Positions 29,974 through 38,534 of a stretch of 38,534 nucleotides of DNA are shown piece after piece. The position numbers were made by a program, and so were the translations under genes. The notes beneath the pieces were generated by a model. It was not told the DNA's origin and made no database searches. It saw only the letters and a list, made by a program, of their open reading frames with translations. Each line of letters starts with the position of its first letter. Positions within the stretch are counted from its first letter, which is position 1. The DNA is taken from assembly GCA_025331445.1 (NCBI GenBank), contig JAIWNE010000191.1:1-38534 (forward strand), written 5' to 3'. Source of the stretch: Blakeslea trispora (taxonomy: Eukaryota; Mucoromycota; Mucoromycetes; Mucorales; Choanephoraceae).

Positions 29974-32900
29974 TTATAGAGCTTTTGTATAATCTTTGAG
30001 ATCATTTGCTTGGCGATTGAACATCACTTGGAATGGAGTATGATTGTGTAGTCTTGATATATGTTGGTTCATCAGATACATGGTACCTTCGACATACAAA
30101 TCCCATGATTCTTCATATCCATCCAGCATTTTGAGGATGATAGATTTAGCAGTCTTTACATGAGTTTCCAAGTTGCCAGCTGGAGTGTAAGGTAATGAGA
30201 GAGCAGATTCAATGCCCATATGTTGACGTAGACTTTTGATCAATTCGTTATAGAATTCTAGTCCTCTGTCATGTTGAAGTACTTTAGGATATCCCATGAT
30301 GGAAAATATCTGTATCAACTCCTTGGCAACATCTAGGGCTGTTTTGGATTTGATTGCTCTGAGAATCACAAACCTACTAAAGATGTCAACGCACACTAAT
30401 AGGTAGTTATTACCTCTAGGAGTTGTAACATCGAATGTGCCTAGATCAATAGCGACTTTGTCCCATGTATTGTTGGGCGCATCACTCTTTGGAGGGTGGA
30501 AAACATGTTTTGCTAGATTGAATCGAGCGCACTTTGTACAGTTCTTGATGTATTTTGTTACATCTTCGCGCAAGTGTTTCCAGTTCATGCCATGTTCTTG
30601 TTTTATCATACGTTCGACACTGTTGATTCCATAGTGTCCAGCAAGATGACATTGCGAAATGATATTTTGTTTTTCCTCTTCATTTTGAGGTTGTGTGTAT
30701 TTGTCTATACGACTAGCAGCAATGATTTGGTCAGTAACGTTATTCAATTTTGTTATTTCCATTTGTGAGGTCATTTTATCTATTGTGTTACTGTTTTCAG
30801 AATTTGTTTCTGAGGTTACGTGAGGCGAATTGTCACGGTTTTCTTTTGCTGTTTTGGAGGCTGCTTTCGTCTCAACTTGCGTATCAATTACTTGCTCACC
30901 CCTCTCCAGCGTTTGATCAGCGTCGTCTGGATAAAGCAAACGCGATAAGTGATCAGCCAAGATGTTGCGTACTCCGGCACAGAAGGTGATGTGAAAGTCA
31001 AACTCGTAGATCATCTCGTAGTAATTTTCAATGATTCGATTGATTTTTGGTTGAGAGTGCAGATACAGTATACCTTTGTTATCGGTATAGTAATGAAAGC
31101 GTTGACCAGACAACCACTGTTTCCACTTGGTAGTGCAATAGAGAAACGCTAGGATCTCATGTCGAGAGGATCCATAGTTGCGCTCTGCTTTTGATAAAGT
31201 GCGTGCAACAAAGCCGATATAACGAATATGGTTATCGATTACCTGATACAAACAACCACCAATACCATAAGCACTAGCATCAGTCACGAGATGCAAAGGA
31301 TATTTGAGGTTAGGACAACTGAGTACAGGAGTATCAGCGAGTACGAGCTGCAATGTACGCATAGCTTTGGAATGCTCTGCAGTCCATACTTCCTTGATAT
31401 TGGGATGATTTTTGAGTTTGTTCAGAGGAGCCATCAAGGTGGAAATGCGAGGTACATGCTCACGAAAGTAATTGATCACACCAAGTCGATGACCTAACTC
31501 TTTCGAGTTTTGGACCGTTTCAGGCCAAGATAATACGTTGGTAACCTTGCGCATATCCAGAGTAAGTGCATCATGAGAAAGTCGAAATCCTAGAACAAAG
31601 ATTGATTTCTGCATGAGATTGAGTTTTTCATGATTGATGCGAAGATTGGATCGAGTGAGTCGAGATAAGACTGTTTGTAGACAACGAACATGGTTGTCGA
31701 TACTATCATCGGTAGCAACGTAGATGTCGTCAATGTAATGAACACAATAATCCAAGTCAGCAAAGAGACTGGTGATGCTTCGTTGTACCACTGAGGATAC
31801 GTTGAGCAATTCAAATGGAGCTCGTTTGAATTGATATTGCAGGCCGCTAGGAGCCGTGAATGAAGTAACAGGTCTATCACATCGACGGATGCGAAAACTG
31901 TGAAAGCATGCACTAAGGTCGATGGTAGTGAAGAGCGAGAATTTGCTCAATTTACGATGCAAAGTGCTGATCAAGGGTAATGGAAATTTATCCATTTGTG
32001 CGGGATCAAGGCTTTGATTTACAAGACGACAATCAAGTACAGTACGTACCTTTTTTGGATCTAATTCACCTGTTACAGGGGATCGCTTTAACACAGTGAG
32101 TAAACTGGAATTGAAAGGATTGTTTGGAGGTGCGCGTTCAATGACATTGCCCGAAATCCATTCTTGTACTTGTTTTTCAACAGCTTCTAAATGACATTCT
32201 TTGATTGCATATTGTCTACGATAAGCTGATGTAATACCCTTTTTCAGAGGAAGGCGTATTTCACTTCCTGGTATATTACAGTAGTTTGCAACAGGGATAT
32301 TTCTGTTGGCTTGTATAAATGGTTCGATTTGATCCATCATTTGCTTACGCTCGGTCTGTGTACCAAAAGGATCATTGTTGGGTGTAGATGGGTTTGGATC
32401 AATAGGAGGTAGAACAGGACCAACCTTGTTTTCCCAATCCATGGCGATATTGGAGATTTCAATACCCAAAAGATATATCAAATCCATGCCAATGCACACA
32501 TGTATGTTATTAAACAGATTATATACTTCAAACCGTGAATGAATTGTTTTGGAATTGTATGTGACCTCTAATTTGTCTGACGTATGTCCTAGACGTTTAA
32601 CCGTGTTGCTATTGATAAGTTTAATATTTCCTTCACTTTTATTTATTTCTAAATTTAAGTGTTTTGCCAGAGAAGGAGAGATAGAAGAAAAAGAGCAGCC
32701 TGAATCTAGCAATGCCCAAGTTTTCACATTCTCTATTGACAACGGAAGATATATAAACTTATCAGCTAACAGGCCTTTTGGCGATTGTGCAAAGTAGTCA
32801 TCTGTGGTGACAGTGTACTTACAGTCAGCTTTGCCTTTGCCCTTGGGGTCAAAGTCAGCGGCAGCGAATTGAAGATTGTGGTCTTCATTATCAGAGGAGC

Positions 32901-34446
32901 CTTCATCCATGAAGACATCCCCTTCATCATCCGATTGAGTAGGTCTTGGCACAGGGTCTTTGTTGTTGGAGGTCTTGGAGGGTTTACCTTTACTCATGCC
33001 TTTGCAGACATGACCATGCTTCCATGGGCCTTTGCAGGTGAAACATGTACGTTTCTTACCTTTAGATTTGAACTGCTGGAAATGCAGCTTTCGTTCAGCT
33101 CTCTTTTGTTTTGCTCGGCAATCAGCGGTATCATGCTCGTGAGAGTTATGATAGCTGCAATAAGGACTAGGCTTATGGCGAGAGGAAGAGGTTTCAGAGC
33201 GGAATTTGCTCGGACGAGAGGAAGAGTAAGGTGTGGAAGGCTGAGCCTTTTTGGAGTGCACTATTTTATGAGAAGTAGGCAACTTCTTTTTGACGTCAAG
33301 GTCGTTGAGGATATCATACGCATCCAGCAACGCTTGGATGGTAAAGTCCAATGACTGAGCATTAGGATCTTTGGTGATCTTTATAGTTCTCAATACCTCT
33401 ATGTGATATTCTCGAGGAACTGGTTGCATGATACAATGCTTCAACATACTTTCTTCAGTGATCATCGCTTCTTGAGCAATTTCACGGAATCTTGCCACGT
33501 ATTGTGACATTGTCTCGTATCTACGAAACTCAAGACGATAAAGTCTGTCCGTGGCTAATTGTCGCAATCTTTCAGGACTGGTCCCAAATTTGATTGCTAT
33601 AGCATTTTTGATTGCACTCCAGGATGTGTTGGGATGAGACTGTGAGTAGTCTTTAACCCACTCGATAAGATTATCGGGGGCCGAAACGAGAAGAAGTCTT
33701 TGCCAATTGGCCTCCACAGACAAAGAGTGGGAATTCAATACATTTTCAAATGCATTAAAACACTTTTTAGGTGTTTTGTAAGACTGACGACTGGTATCAG
33801 TGATGAAGCCAGTCCACTGAAAGTATGGGAGATTAGAGGGAACTAAACTCATTGTTTGATGAACGACAGGGTTCACAGGAACATTGCTTCCAGTAGAGGG
33901 AGTCAATGCCGACATTGTAGATTCATTGTCTCCAAAAAGATCCTTAAAATCTTCAAGGGCTTGCAGATAACGTTGCTTAACGAAATCCTTTTCAGCTCTC
34001 AAGCGATCAATGTCTGAGCTTTTCTTAGCGTTAGCTAGAACGAAAGAAAGCTTTGTCAACTTCTTTTTTAAATCAGAGATAGTCTCTCTGAAAGACTTCT
34101 CAGTTATCAGATCATTGTCACCGAGATCTTCAAACATTTCATCCTCGACAGACGGAGGGGAAGTTCTTCCTGCGACATCGTGAGATGACAGGGCATTGCC
34201 AGTATATGTGTCAATATCCATGGACTCGCTGGGCTTTTCTTGTCCATAAGCATTACCACTGTTTCTGATGTTCGTGGCAGCGATAGGATCGCGACGAGGA
34301 GAAGCAGGAGGCAAAGGAGGAAACTCATTAAGAGAGTAGTCGATGCTAGTAGTGACAGGGGCACGATGACTACTAGGGTCGTTGTTGACGCGATGAGCAT
34401 CATTAGCCTTCTTGGTGTTGTTGTTGTTGTTGTTGTTGTTGGACAT
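29974..34446 (-). CDS. Gag-Pol polyprotein of Ty3/gypsy element
   Basis: 1,490 codons. It opens with an eight-Asn tract (GTT repeat 34417-34440). The Gag domain (WQRLLLVSAPDNLIEWVKDY...YVARFREIAQEA) is followed by a zinc-knuckle-like CFTCKGPWKHGHVC. The aspartic protease has LLDSGCS (Asp at residue 581). Reverse transcriptase shows FTTIDLSACFHSF and YIDD (residues 904-907). RNase H shows VTDASAYGIGG and YYTDNKG. The integrase HHCC finger (CHLAGHYG...CTKC, about 1264-1306) and the DDE residues (AIDLGTFD, QHDRGLEF, NLETHVK) are all present. It stops at TAA 29974-29976, before the integrase tail. Catalytic residues look intact, so the element may be active if the stop is tolerated. Confidence 0.92.
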   Translation of the reverse strand: MSNNNNNNNNTKKANDAHRVNNDPSSHRAPVTTSIDYSLNEFPPLPPASPRRDPIAATNIRNSGNAYGQEKPSESMDIDTYTGNALSSHDVAGRTSPPSVEDEMFEDLGDNDLITEKSFRETISDLKKKLTKLSFVLANAKKSSDIDRLRAEKDFVKQRYLQALEDFKDLFGDNESTMSALTPSTGSNVPVNPVVHQTMSLVPSNLPYFQWTGFITDTSRQSYKTPKKCFNAFENVLNSHSLSVEANWQRLLLVSAPDNLIEWVKDYSQSHPNTSWSAIKNAIAIKFGTSPERLRQLATDRLYRLEFRRYETMSQYVARFREIAQEAMITEESMLKHCIMQPVPREYHIEVLRTIKITKDPNAQSLDFTIQALLDAYDILNDLDVKKKLPTSHKIVHSKKAQPSTPYSSSRPSKFRSETSSSRHKPSPYCSYHNSHEHDTADCRAKQKRAERKLHFQQFKSKGKKRTCFTCKGPWKHGHVCKGMSKGKPSKTSNNKDPVPRPTQSDDEGDVFMDEGSSDNEDHNLQFAAADFDPKGKGKADCKYTVTTDDYFAQSPKGLLADKFIYLPLSIENVKTWALLDSGCSFSSISPSLAKHLNLEINKSEGNIKLINSNTVKRLGHTSDKLEVTYNSKTIHSRFEVYNLFNNIHVCIGMDLIYLLGIEISNIAMDWENKVGPVLPPIDPNPSTPNNDPFGTQTERKQMMDQIEPFIQANRNIPVANYCNIPGSEIRLPLKKGITSAYRRQYAIKECHLEAVEKQVQEWISGNVIERAPPNNPFNSSLLTVLKRSPVTGELDPKKVRTVLDCRLVNQSLDPAQMDKFPLPLISTLHRKLSKFSLFTTIDLSACFHSFRIRRCDRPVTSFTAPSGLQYQFKRAPFELLNVSSVVQRSITSLFADLDYCVHYIDDIYVATDDSIDNHVRCLQTVLSRLTRSNLRINHEKLNLMQKSIFVLGFRLSHDALTLDMRKVTNVLSWPETVQNSKELGHRLGVINYFREHVPRISTLMAPLNKLKNHPNIKEVWTAEHSKAMRTLQLVLADTPVLSCPNLKYPLHLVTDASAYGIGGCLYQVIDNHIRYIGFVARTLSKAERNYGSSRHEILAFLYCTTKWKQWLSGQRFHYYTDNKGILYLHSQPKINRIIENYYEMIYEFDFHITFCAGVRNILADHLSRLLYPDDADQTLERGEQVIDTQVETKAASKTAKENRDNSPHVTSETNSENSNTIDKMTSQMEITKLNNVTDQIIAASRIDKYTQPQNEEEKQNIISQCHLAGHYGINSVERMIKQEHGMNWKHLREDVTKYIKNCTKCARFNLAKHVFHPPKSDAPNNTWDKVAIDLGTFDVTTPRGNNYLLVCVDIFSRFVILRAIKSKTALDVAKELIQIFSIMGYPKVLQHDRGLEFYNELIKSLRQHMGIESALSLPYTPAGNLETHVKTAKSIILKMLDGYEESWDLYVEGTMYLMNQHISRLHNHTPFQVMFNRQANDLKDYTKAL
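34417..34440. repeat. GTT microsatellite (8 units)
   Basis: Eight perfect GTT units encode the poly-Asn run after the Gag-Pol start codon on the minus strand. Confidence 0.9.
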
Positions 34447-34486
34447 TTTCTTAATACTGAATAAACTTTTGCGTGTTTAAAAAAAA

Positions 34487-34648
34487 TAATTTATCTGTTA
34501 AGTCAAGATGAGTTAAACAAGATTAAGAGAGGGTTTTATTCAGTGTAGAATGAGATTGTCAATATAAATTGAGCTTGGTGACACAAAGTAGGATTGTGTC
34601 TTAAATAAATGTCTTGATTTAATGATGCATCTAGCTTACGATACATCA
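34487..34648 (-). repeat. 5' LTR of gypsy element
   Basis: 162 bp, identical by eye to the 28883-29044 copy. On the coding strand it is followed by TTTTTTAAACACGC rather than a TGG-starting tRNA primer site. The Gag-Pol ATG (34446) is only about 40 bp downstream. Confidence 0.88.
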
Positions 34649-34653
34649 CTGAC
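34649..34653. repeat. Target-site duplication CTGAC, right
   Basis: Partner of 28878-28882. Confidence 0.85.
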
Positions 34654-34770
34654 TATGGAAAGTGGTAATGCACTCCTAAATGCGCTCTCAGACTCTGGAT
34701 GTACTAATCGTCTGTGCTTGCACTTGTATCTCTGGTTAGGGGTAACCACTAATGTAGCGTGCATGCAACA
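34654..34770 (-). repeat. Solo LTR, right piece
   Basis: Partner of 28680-28882, ending GCATGCAACA just before the GATGT duplication. The frame 34636-35310 runs through this piece, so its last ~45 residues are LTR-encoded and not Helitron protein. Confidence 0.75.
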
Positions 34771-34775
34771 GATGT
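34771..34775. repeat. Target-site duplication GATGT, right
   Basis: Partner of 28675-28679, flanking the solo LTR. Confidence 0.8.
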
Positions 34776-36779
34776 GGGCTTTATATCTTTTGAGTAAATA
34801 GGGATTGTAGGGCACAACCCATTCATTTGTTGCTTCAAAAACCTCGTTCTTCCTTGTAGGGTGACGGAAAGAATAGCGATGAGCGTCATTGCTTGTTTGT
34901 GTACGTTTGTAGGAAGGATATCCGTTGGGCAACATCTTTGTTACGTCGTTGAACTCCTTAAGATACTTCTTTGAGCACACCAGCTCGCCATCCTTGTTCC
35001 TGGTCAGACATGGCGCTTTGGGGCTGGTATCTTTCCCACATGGACCATGAATCATGCAAGAAGTCACTACATCATAGAGTTCTTTGTCCTCTTCTTTTGA
35101 AGGGATACATGCACTTATGATGTTATCAACTTGATTGCTTGTTTCAGGTTGATCTTTTTTATCTAAGAACACCAAAAGATGAAGATGGGGCAATCCTTTT
35201 TTCTGGTACTCGATGGTTCTCACTAAACCCTTGTATTTACCAAAGATGTTTTTGTATTTAATTTCATGTAAAAACTCTTTTATCTTTATATGGAATACTC
35301 GGGCCACCAAATCAGGTCAATCTCTTGCTGTTTGTCCAGGAAGTAATTCGTCAGTGATTTCCTTCCAACGTGGGTTAGCTGTGAAAGTAATAAAAAGAGA
35401 AGGTTTTCCAAAGTATCGAACGATTGCCACAGCATTCTGATACGACTTTGCCATAAAGCGTGGGCCACCTAAGTAACTGCTTGGGAGTATTACGCGACGA
35501 CCAATTGAGTTCCTGTCGATATCTTCACGAATGAGTGCATCTTCAACACTTTTGTAGTAGTCGGCTCTTATCTCATCTTGGTGCTGCTTAATCCAGTCTA
35601 GTTTGTTTTGGTCGCAGATTGCCCAACAATCAACAACATACTGCTGAAAAAGTCTTTGCGACAGAAAGAGAGTAGGAAATTCAATTTCAGTTGGCCGTAC
35701 GTGAAGGCGAAAGCGATAGTAGACTCTTTGATGCAGTCTCAGTTCTCAGACTCCAATTCTATCCAAGGTCGCCCATGGGAAACAACAGAACATAATGGAG
35801 AGGCATGTACAATGAATGGTTCTGAGAGATTCTCGTGTAACCACCATCTTCTCGCAAAGAAATACGAATGTCTCTTTCAGGCCAACTATAATCATTGCTA
35901 TTGGGAATAATTGCAGCAACTTCATCTGAAGTAGGCAAGTTCTCAGTTCTACGGTCTGAACCAGCAATTAATTGAAGCGTGCAATTGTCAGAGACACTAA
36001 CTACATGCTGATTCGAATCAGCATTACTCAGAAGCTCATATGCAGACTTGTACATGGCAACATATGGGTTGCATTCATGAATGACAGCCGTCAGTCTCTC
36101 TAAAATAGATTGACTGAGGTTGCTGTTCTGGAACTTTCTCAATTGTGCAGCAAATAAAGGGTCATAAATATACAGTTGCGCATACTTTGAATCGCTGACT
36201 GATTCATTCACTAATGGACCCTGAACATGATATAGACCACCTTGAATCTGAAATGGCATGAAATAGGTTGAACCTCCAATTGTATCTTTAAGGTTCAATT
36301 GTTCACAACGAACCGAAGTAAATGCAAGAGCGGAGTTGTATTGTCGAACATTCTCGCGATACTCAGTTCCTTCAGCTCCGGTGTCTGTTAAGAGATGCTG
36401 TAAATACTCAGGCGGTCTCTTAATAAACTCAAGTTGGACCCTTCCATCTCTGCAGCATGAATTCCAAAACTCTTCGCCTTTCTTGCACTCAGAGGGCAAC
36501 TCGGCTAACCAATGCTTGGCTTTGCAGTGACGGCAGATTTTATCCATCTTTCCTAACTCCAATGGCTTCATGCGTCCTCTTCTTCGAGAGTCATCGGCTT
36601 CGTTTTCTGATCTAATAGTGTCTCTGATGGCTCTTATTGAATTCCAATTACGTTCCTAAATATTGATCAGGCAATTTAGTCAACATGACGTTGAATGTAC
36701 GTATATTATCTAAACTTACTCTGCATTCATCACACGTCTTGTGTTGTATTCATACAGTACGGATCAAGTATTTAGCCAC
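34771..36779 (-). pseudogene. Helitron C Rep N-terminal part (split gene, right part)
   Basis: Exon 1 is degenerate (HKTCDECR ends at 36720; a TGA lies just upstream). A 64-nt intron (36719-36656) follows, then exon 2 with ERNWNSIRAIRDTIR and, from Met 36571, KMDKICRHCKAKHW, as in Helitrons A and B. Frame breaks: a TAG at 35759-35761 where paralogue A has Trp (DLGWNW), a frameshift with small deletion near 35730-35750, and a TGA at 35317-35319 where A and B have Arg (DRPDL). The HUH motif PHLHLL is intact (His codons 35179-35187). Coding sequence ends at the GATGT target copy (34771-34775) after KRYKAHI and resumes at 28674. It was probably already decaying or has decayed since insertion. Confidence 0.85.
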
Positions 36780-37420
36780 TTATGAATCCACAATCATTCT
36801 CTAATTCGACTTCAGCTTGTTTCATTTGACATTCAATTCGGATAAACCTTCATTCAAGGTCAGGACTGACATCTTGCCAATAATTTACCAGTTACTGGGT
36901 TTAAGGTACAGATGGCCAATCATTCTATTTTAGTAATTCTTCTTTACAAGACTGTCATCATTCATCTCTCATCCGATTCGTTGTTATTATCATAATCATC
37001 TACAAGCCTCTAGAAAAGTTTTACAATCTCAGTTGAAATATCATCTTCATGAAAAGTATAAATAGCACATCAATTTTGAAGTAAATAAAACATTATCTTT
37101 AGTCTGATTAATTCTCTGATTTTATATCATTGTGATTTATTGGTCTTCGACATCTTGTATTTGGAATTTGAAAATGTCTTTTGTTGACCACACCTAGAGC
37201 AAAATCGAACTTCAGCAGGCATACCAATGATCTAAATTTGCAAACTCAAAAATTTGTCTAATAACGAAGTATAAAAAAAAAAAGCAAAAAGAAGGATAGT
37301 TAAGCGAGGATGGCCATTTATTTCTTTTCCATGAGTTACCACAATTATTGCTTATTCTAAAAGGCGAGGGTCACGTGACTGCAACTAATTTTTCTCAAAT
37401 TTCAGTAATATATGTTTTGA
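36780..37420 (-). other. Helitron C 5' noncoding segment
   Basis: AT-rich sequence between the degenerate exon 1 and the Helitron C 5' end. It contains TCACGTGA at 37371-37378 and CAAATTTCAGTAATATATG near the end, like the ends of A and B. The GC-rich hairpin units present in A and B are absent. No open frame is supported. Confidence 0.6.
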
Positions 37421-37589
37421 TGATGATTTGACAGCTCCTCTTGATCTTTTATCACACAACAACTTTATTTGAATCCTTCTCTGACTTTCCATATCATGAT
37501 GAATTGAACGTTTAGACATGTATTAATAATTCATACATGATGACTCATTAACTTAACTGTTAAATATTAGTTTGCAAATCCAACATGAC

Positions 37590-37862
37590 TTCTATTAGAA
37601 TAGTATATAAACTCTTCTCTATATTAATAAACTCAACTATTATTTCTCTTATTTACTTTACGCTTGGTTGTAGTTTGACATATTCACTACCTAATTTCAC
37701 ATATAGTTGTTAGTTCCCTTGATACTTATTACAGATCATTGTATTCATTTATTACATCTCTTCTTTTCTATTACTTTATTATCTTTACTTTACTTATATC
37801 TCTCTAGTCGGACGACTTAAAACCTGGTGCTCACTACTTATAACCTTGCTGCCTGATTGCTC
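37590..37862. repeat. Diverged relative of the adjoining LTR-like repeat
   Basis: Blocks in the same order as in 38260-38534 can be matched: ATTAATAAACTCAAC, CTTGGTTGTAGTTTGACAT, TTCCCTTGAT, ATCATTGTATTCATTTAT, ACTTATATCTCTCT, CCTGGTGCTCACTACTTATAA. Identity is clearly lower than between the two near-identical arms. It directly abuts the start of the right arm at 37863, so two related units lie side by side in the same orientation. Confidence 0.5.
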
Positions 37863-38534
37863 TGTTATATCCATTGTTACGAGCAATAATTTAGCACTTC
37901 ATAATTATATGCTTTAGTATTATTCTACTTCTTTTACTTTGTTATACTTCTCTCACCTTATTTTCTTTCATATTATCTATCATTATCTTATTCTAAATAT
38001 ACTTATCATACTATTTTTATCTATCTTACCCCAGTCTCATTTAAAACTCCCATTTACATCTATCCATTCAACGAATCAAACTTATTATAACAATCTATCT
38101 CACTGAAAACTTTTCAATCTTCCCCAACATTATTTGTATTTCACCATTATTATATTATTCAATTGGTTAACAACATCATCAGACTAGCAATGACTCATAA
38201 ATTTACTTAACTTAGATCCTTTTAGATAGGACTGGCATCAATAGGATGAACAGATATAAATATCAATTAGTTTTATTAAATAAACAAGAAGCTCTTTTCT
38301 CCCTCTAACTTTACTATATACTTTGACATTAACCTTGCCGCATAGACAGGCTTTCTATTACTAAGACTTCCCTTGATTAACTGCTAATACGCTTAATCAT
38401 TGTATCATTTATATATTTCATTTAACTTACTTTTCTTTTCTTTTCACTTGTATCTCTTCTTAAGGTTCGTTACCTAAACAACGTGGTGCTCATTACATAA
38501 CAATCGTTCCTCTCTTTGGTTCTATTGTATATTG
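37863..38534 (-). repeat. Right arm of ~670-bp inverted repeat (LTR-like)
   Basis: Reverse complement of 6629-7294 with only scattered differences. It starts TGTTATATCC and runs off the window end, so its full length is not seen. It includes TTTTATTAAATAAAC, which could carry a polyadenylation-type signal. No coding frame. Confidence 0.8.

Larger units (their letters stand above)
28883..34648 (-). mobile_element. Ty3/gypsy chromodomain retrotransposon, complete
   Basis: A 5,766-bp element with 162-bp LTRs (28883-29044 and 34487-34648) that are identical by eye, flanked by CTGAC duplications. On the minus strand the order is 5' LTR, Gag-Pol frame, an in-frame stop, an integrase-tail/chromodomain frame, about 280 bp of noncoding sequence, 3' LTR. 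The LTR reads TGATGTATCG...AGATAAATTA (TG...TA rather than TG...CA). No tRNA-type primer-binding site (TGG...) is visible next to the 5' LTR. Identical LTRs mean a recent insertion, later than both Helitron C and the solo LTR. Confidence 0.9.
25974..37420 (-). mobile_element. Helitron C, interrupted by nested LTR insertions
   Basis: Third Helitron, and the only one with a complete helicase region. The 5' end is set at 37420 (TCAAAACATATATTACTGAAAT on the minus strand, preceded by A), 42 bp outside a TCACGTGA palindrome. The body spans N-terminal exons (36.8-34.77 kb), the inserted LTR elements (28680-34770) and the helicase part (28679-26218). The 3' end is unclear: it lies between the stop codon at 26218 and the cloverleaf, which might itself be its terminal hairpin structure. 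Without the insertions the Helitron would be about 5.4 kb. Confidence 0.7.

Noticed and set aside
14189..29976. Reassigned stop codons (TAA/TAG read as Gln) because several transposon genes have in-frame TAA/TAG
   Set aside because: The same genes also have frameshifts and a TGA, and other frames here end normally with TAA or TAG. Decay explains it better.
34636..34770. C-terminal end of the Helitron C frame containing CCMHATLVVTPNQRYK
   Set aside because: This part is encoded by the solo LTR and gypsy LTR edge; paralogues continue with a different sequence at that point.

Overview
The window looks like a subtelomeric, transposon-packed piece of an early-diverging fungus, most likely Mucoromycota (Mucorales-like). 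That placement is inferred, not proven. The grounds are AT-rich DNA, short 55-70 nt spliceosomal introns with GTAAG-type donors, Rep/PIF1 Helitrons with an N-terminal Cys-rich exon, Tnp2-class transposases and a Ty3/gypsy element with a chromodomain. I see no housekeeping protein gene. The only conventional RNA gene is a slightly defective tRNA-Gln(UUG).

Layout from the left. 1-75 is a CCCTGA array in the orientation of a left chromosome end. 76-1876 is repetitive noncoding DNA with two tRNA-like pol III units. 1877-3712 (-) is a decayed Tnp2 transposase truncated toward the array. 4251-5053 (+) is a frameshifted relic of an OTU-type cysteine protease. 5370-5725 is an A-rich tandem repeat, followed by a hairpin and the tRNA-Gln. 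6629-7294 is one arm of a very similar ~670 bp inverted repeat whose other arm closes the window (37863-38534). 7295-11532 has no recognisable gene.

11533-37420 is dominated by three Helitrons, all on the minus strand. Helitron A (11533-17261) and Helitron B (22035-25973) share 5' ends and share a 2.1 kb 3' tail, but the tail is fused to the Rep/helicase gene at two different codons: after the start of the helicase domain in A, and in the middle of the Rep domain in B. Between A and B lies a 7-exon Tnp2-like transposase gene on the plus strand (17489-20516). Helitron C (to about 37420) has the only complete PIF1 helicase domain. It is split by a solo LTR (5-bp duplication GATGT), which is itself split by a complete Ty3/gypsy chromovirus-type element (28883-34648, identical 162-bp LTRs, 5-bp duplication CTGAC). 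This gives a three-layer nest whose order can be read directly.

A 119-bp cloverleaf-like foldback (25973-26091) sits exactly between Helitron C's 3' side and Helitron B's 5' end. The shared 2.1 kb tail with a fixed junction, and this foldback, are the least expected structures here. Almost every transposon gene carries stops or frameshifts. The two stops that can be compared with a paralogue in the window are both C:G to T:A transitions.
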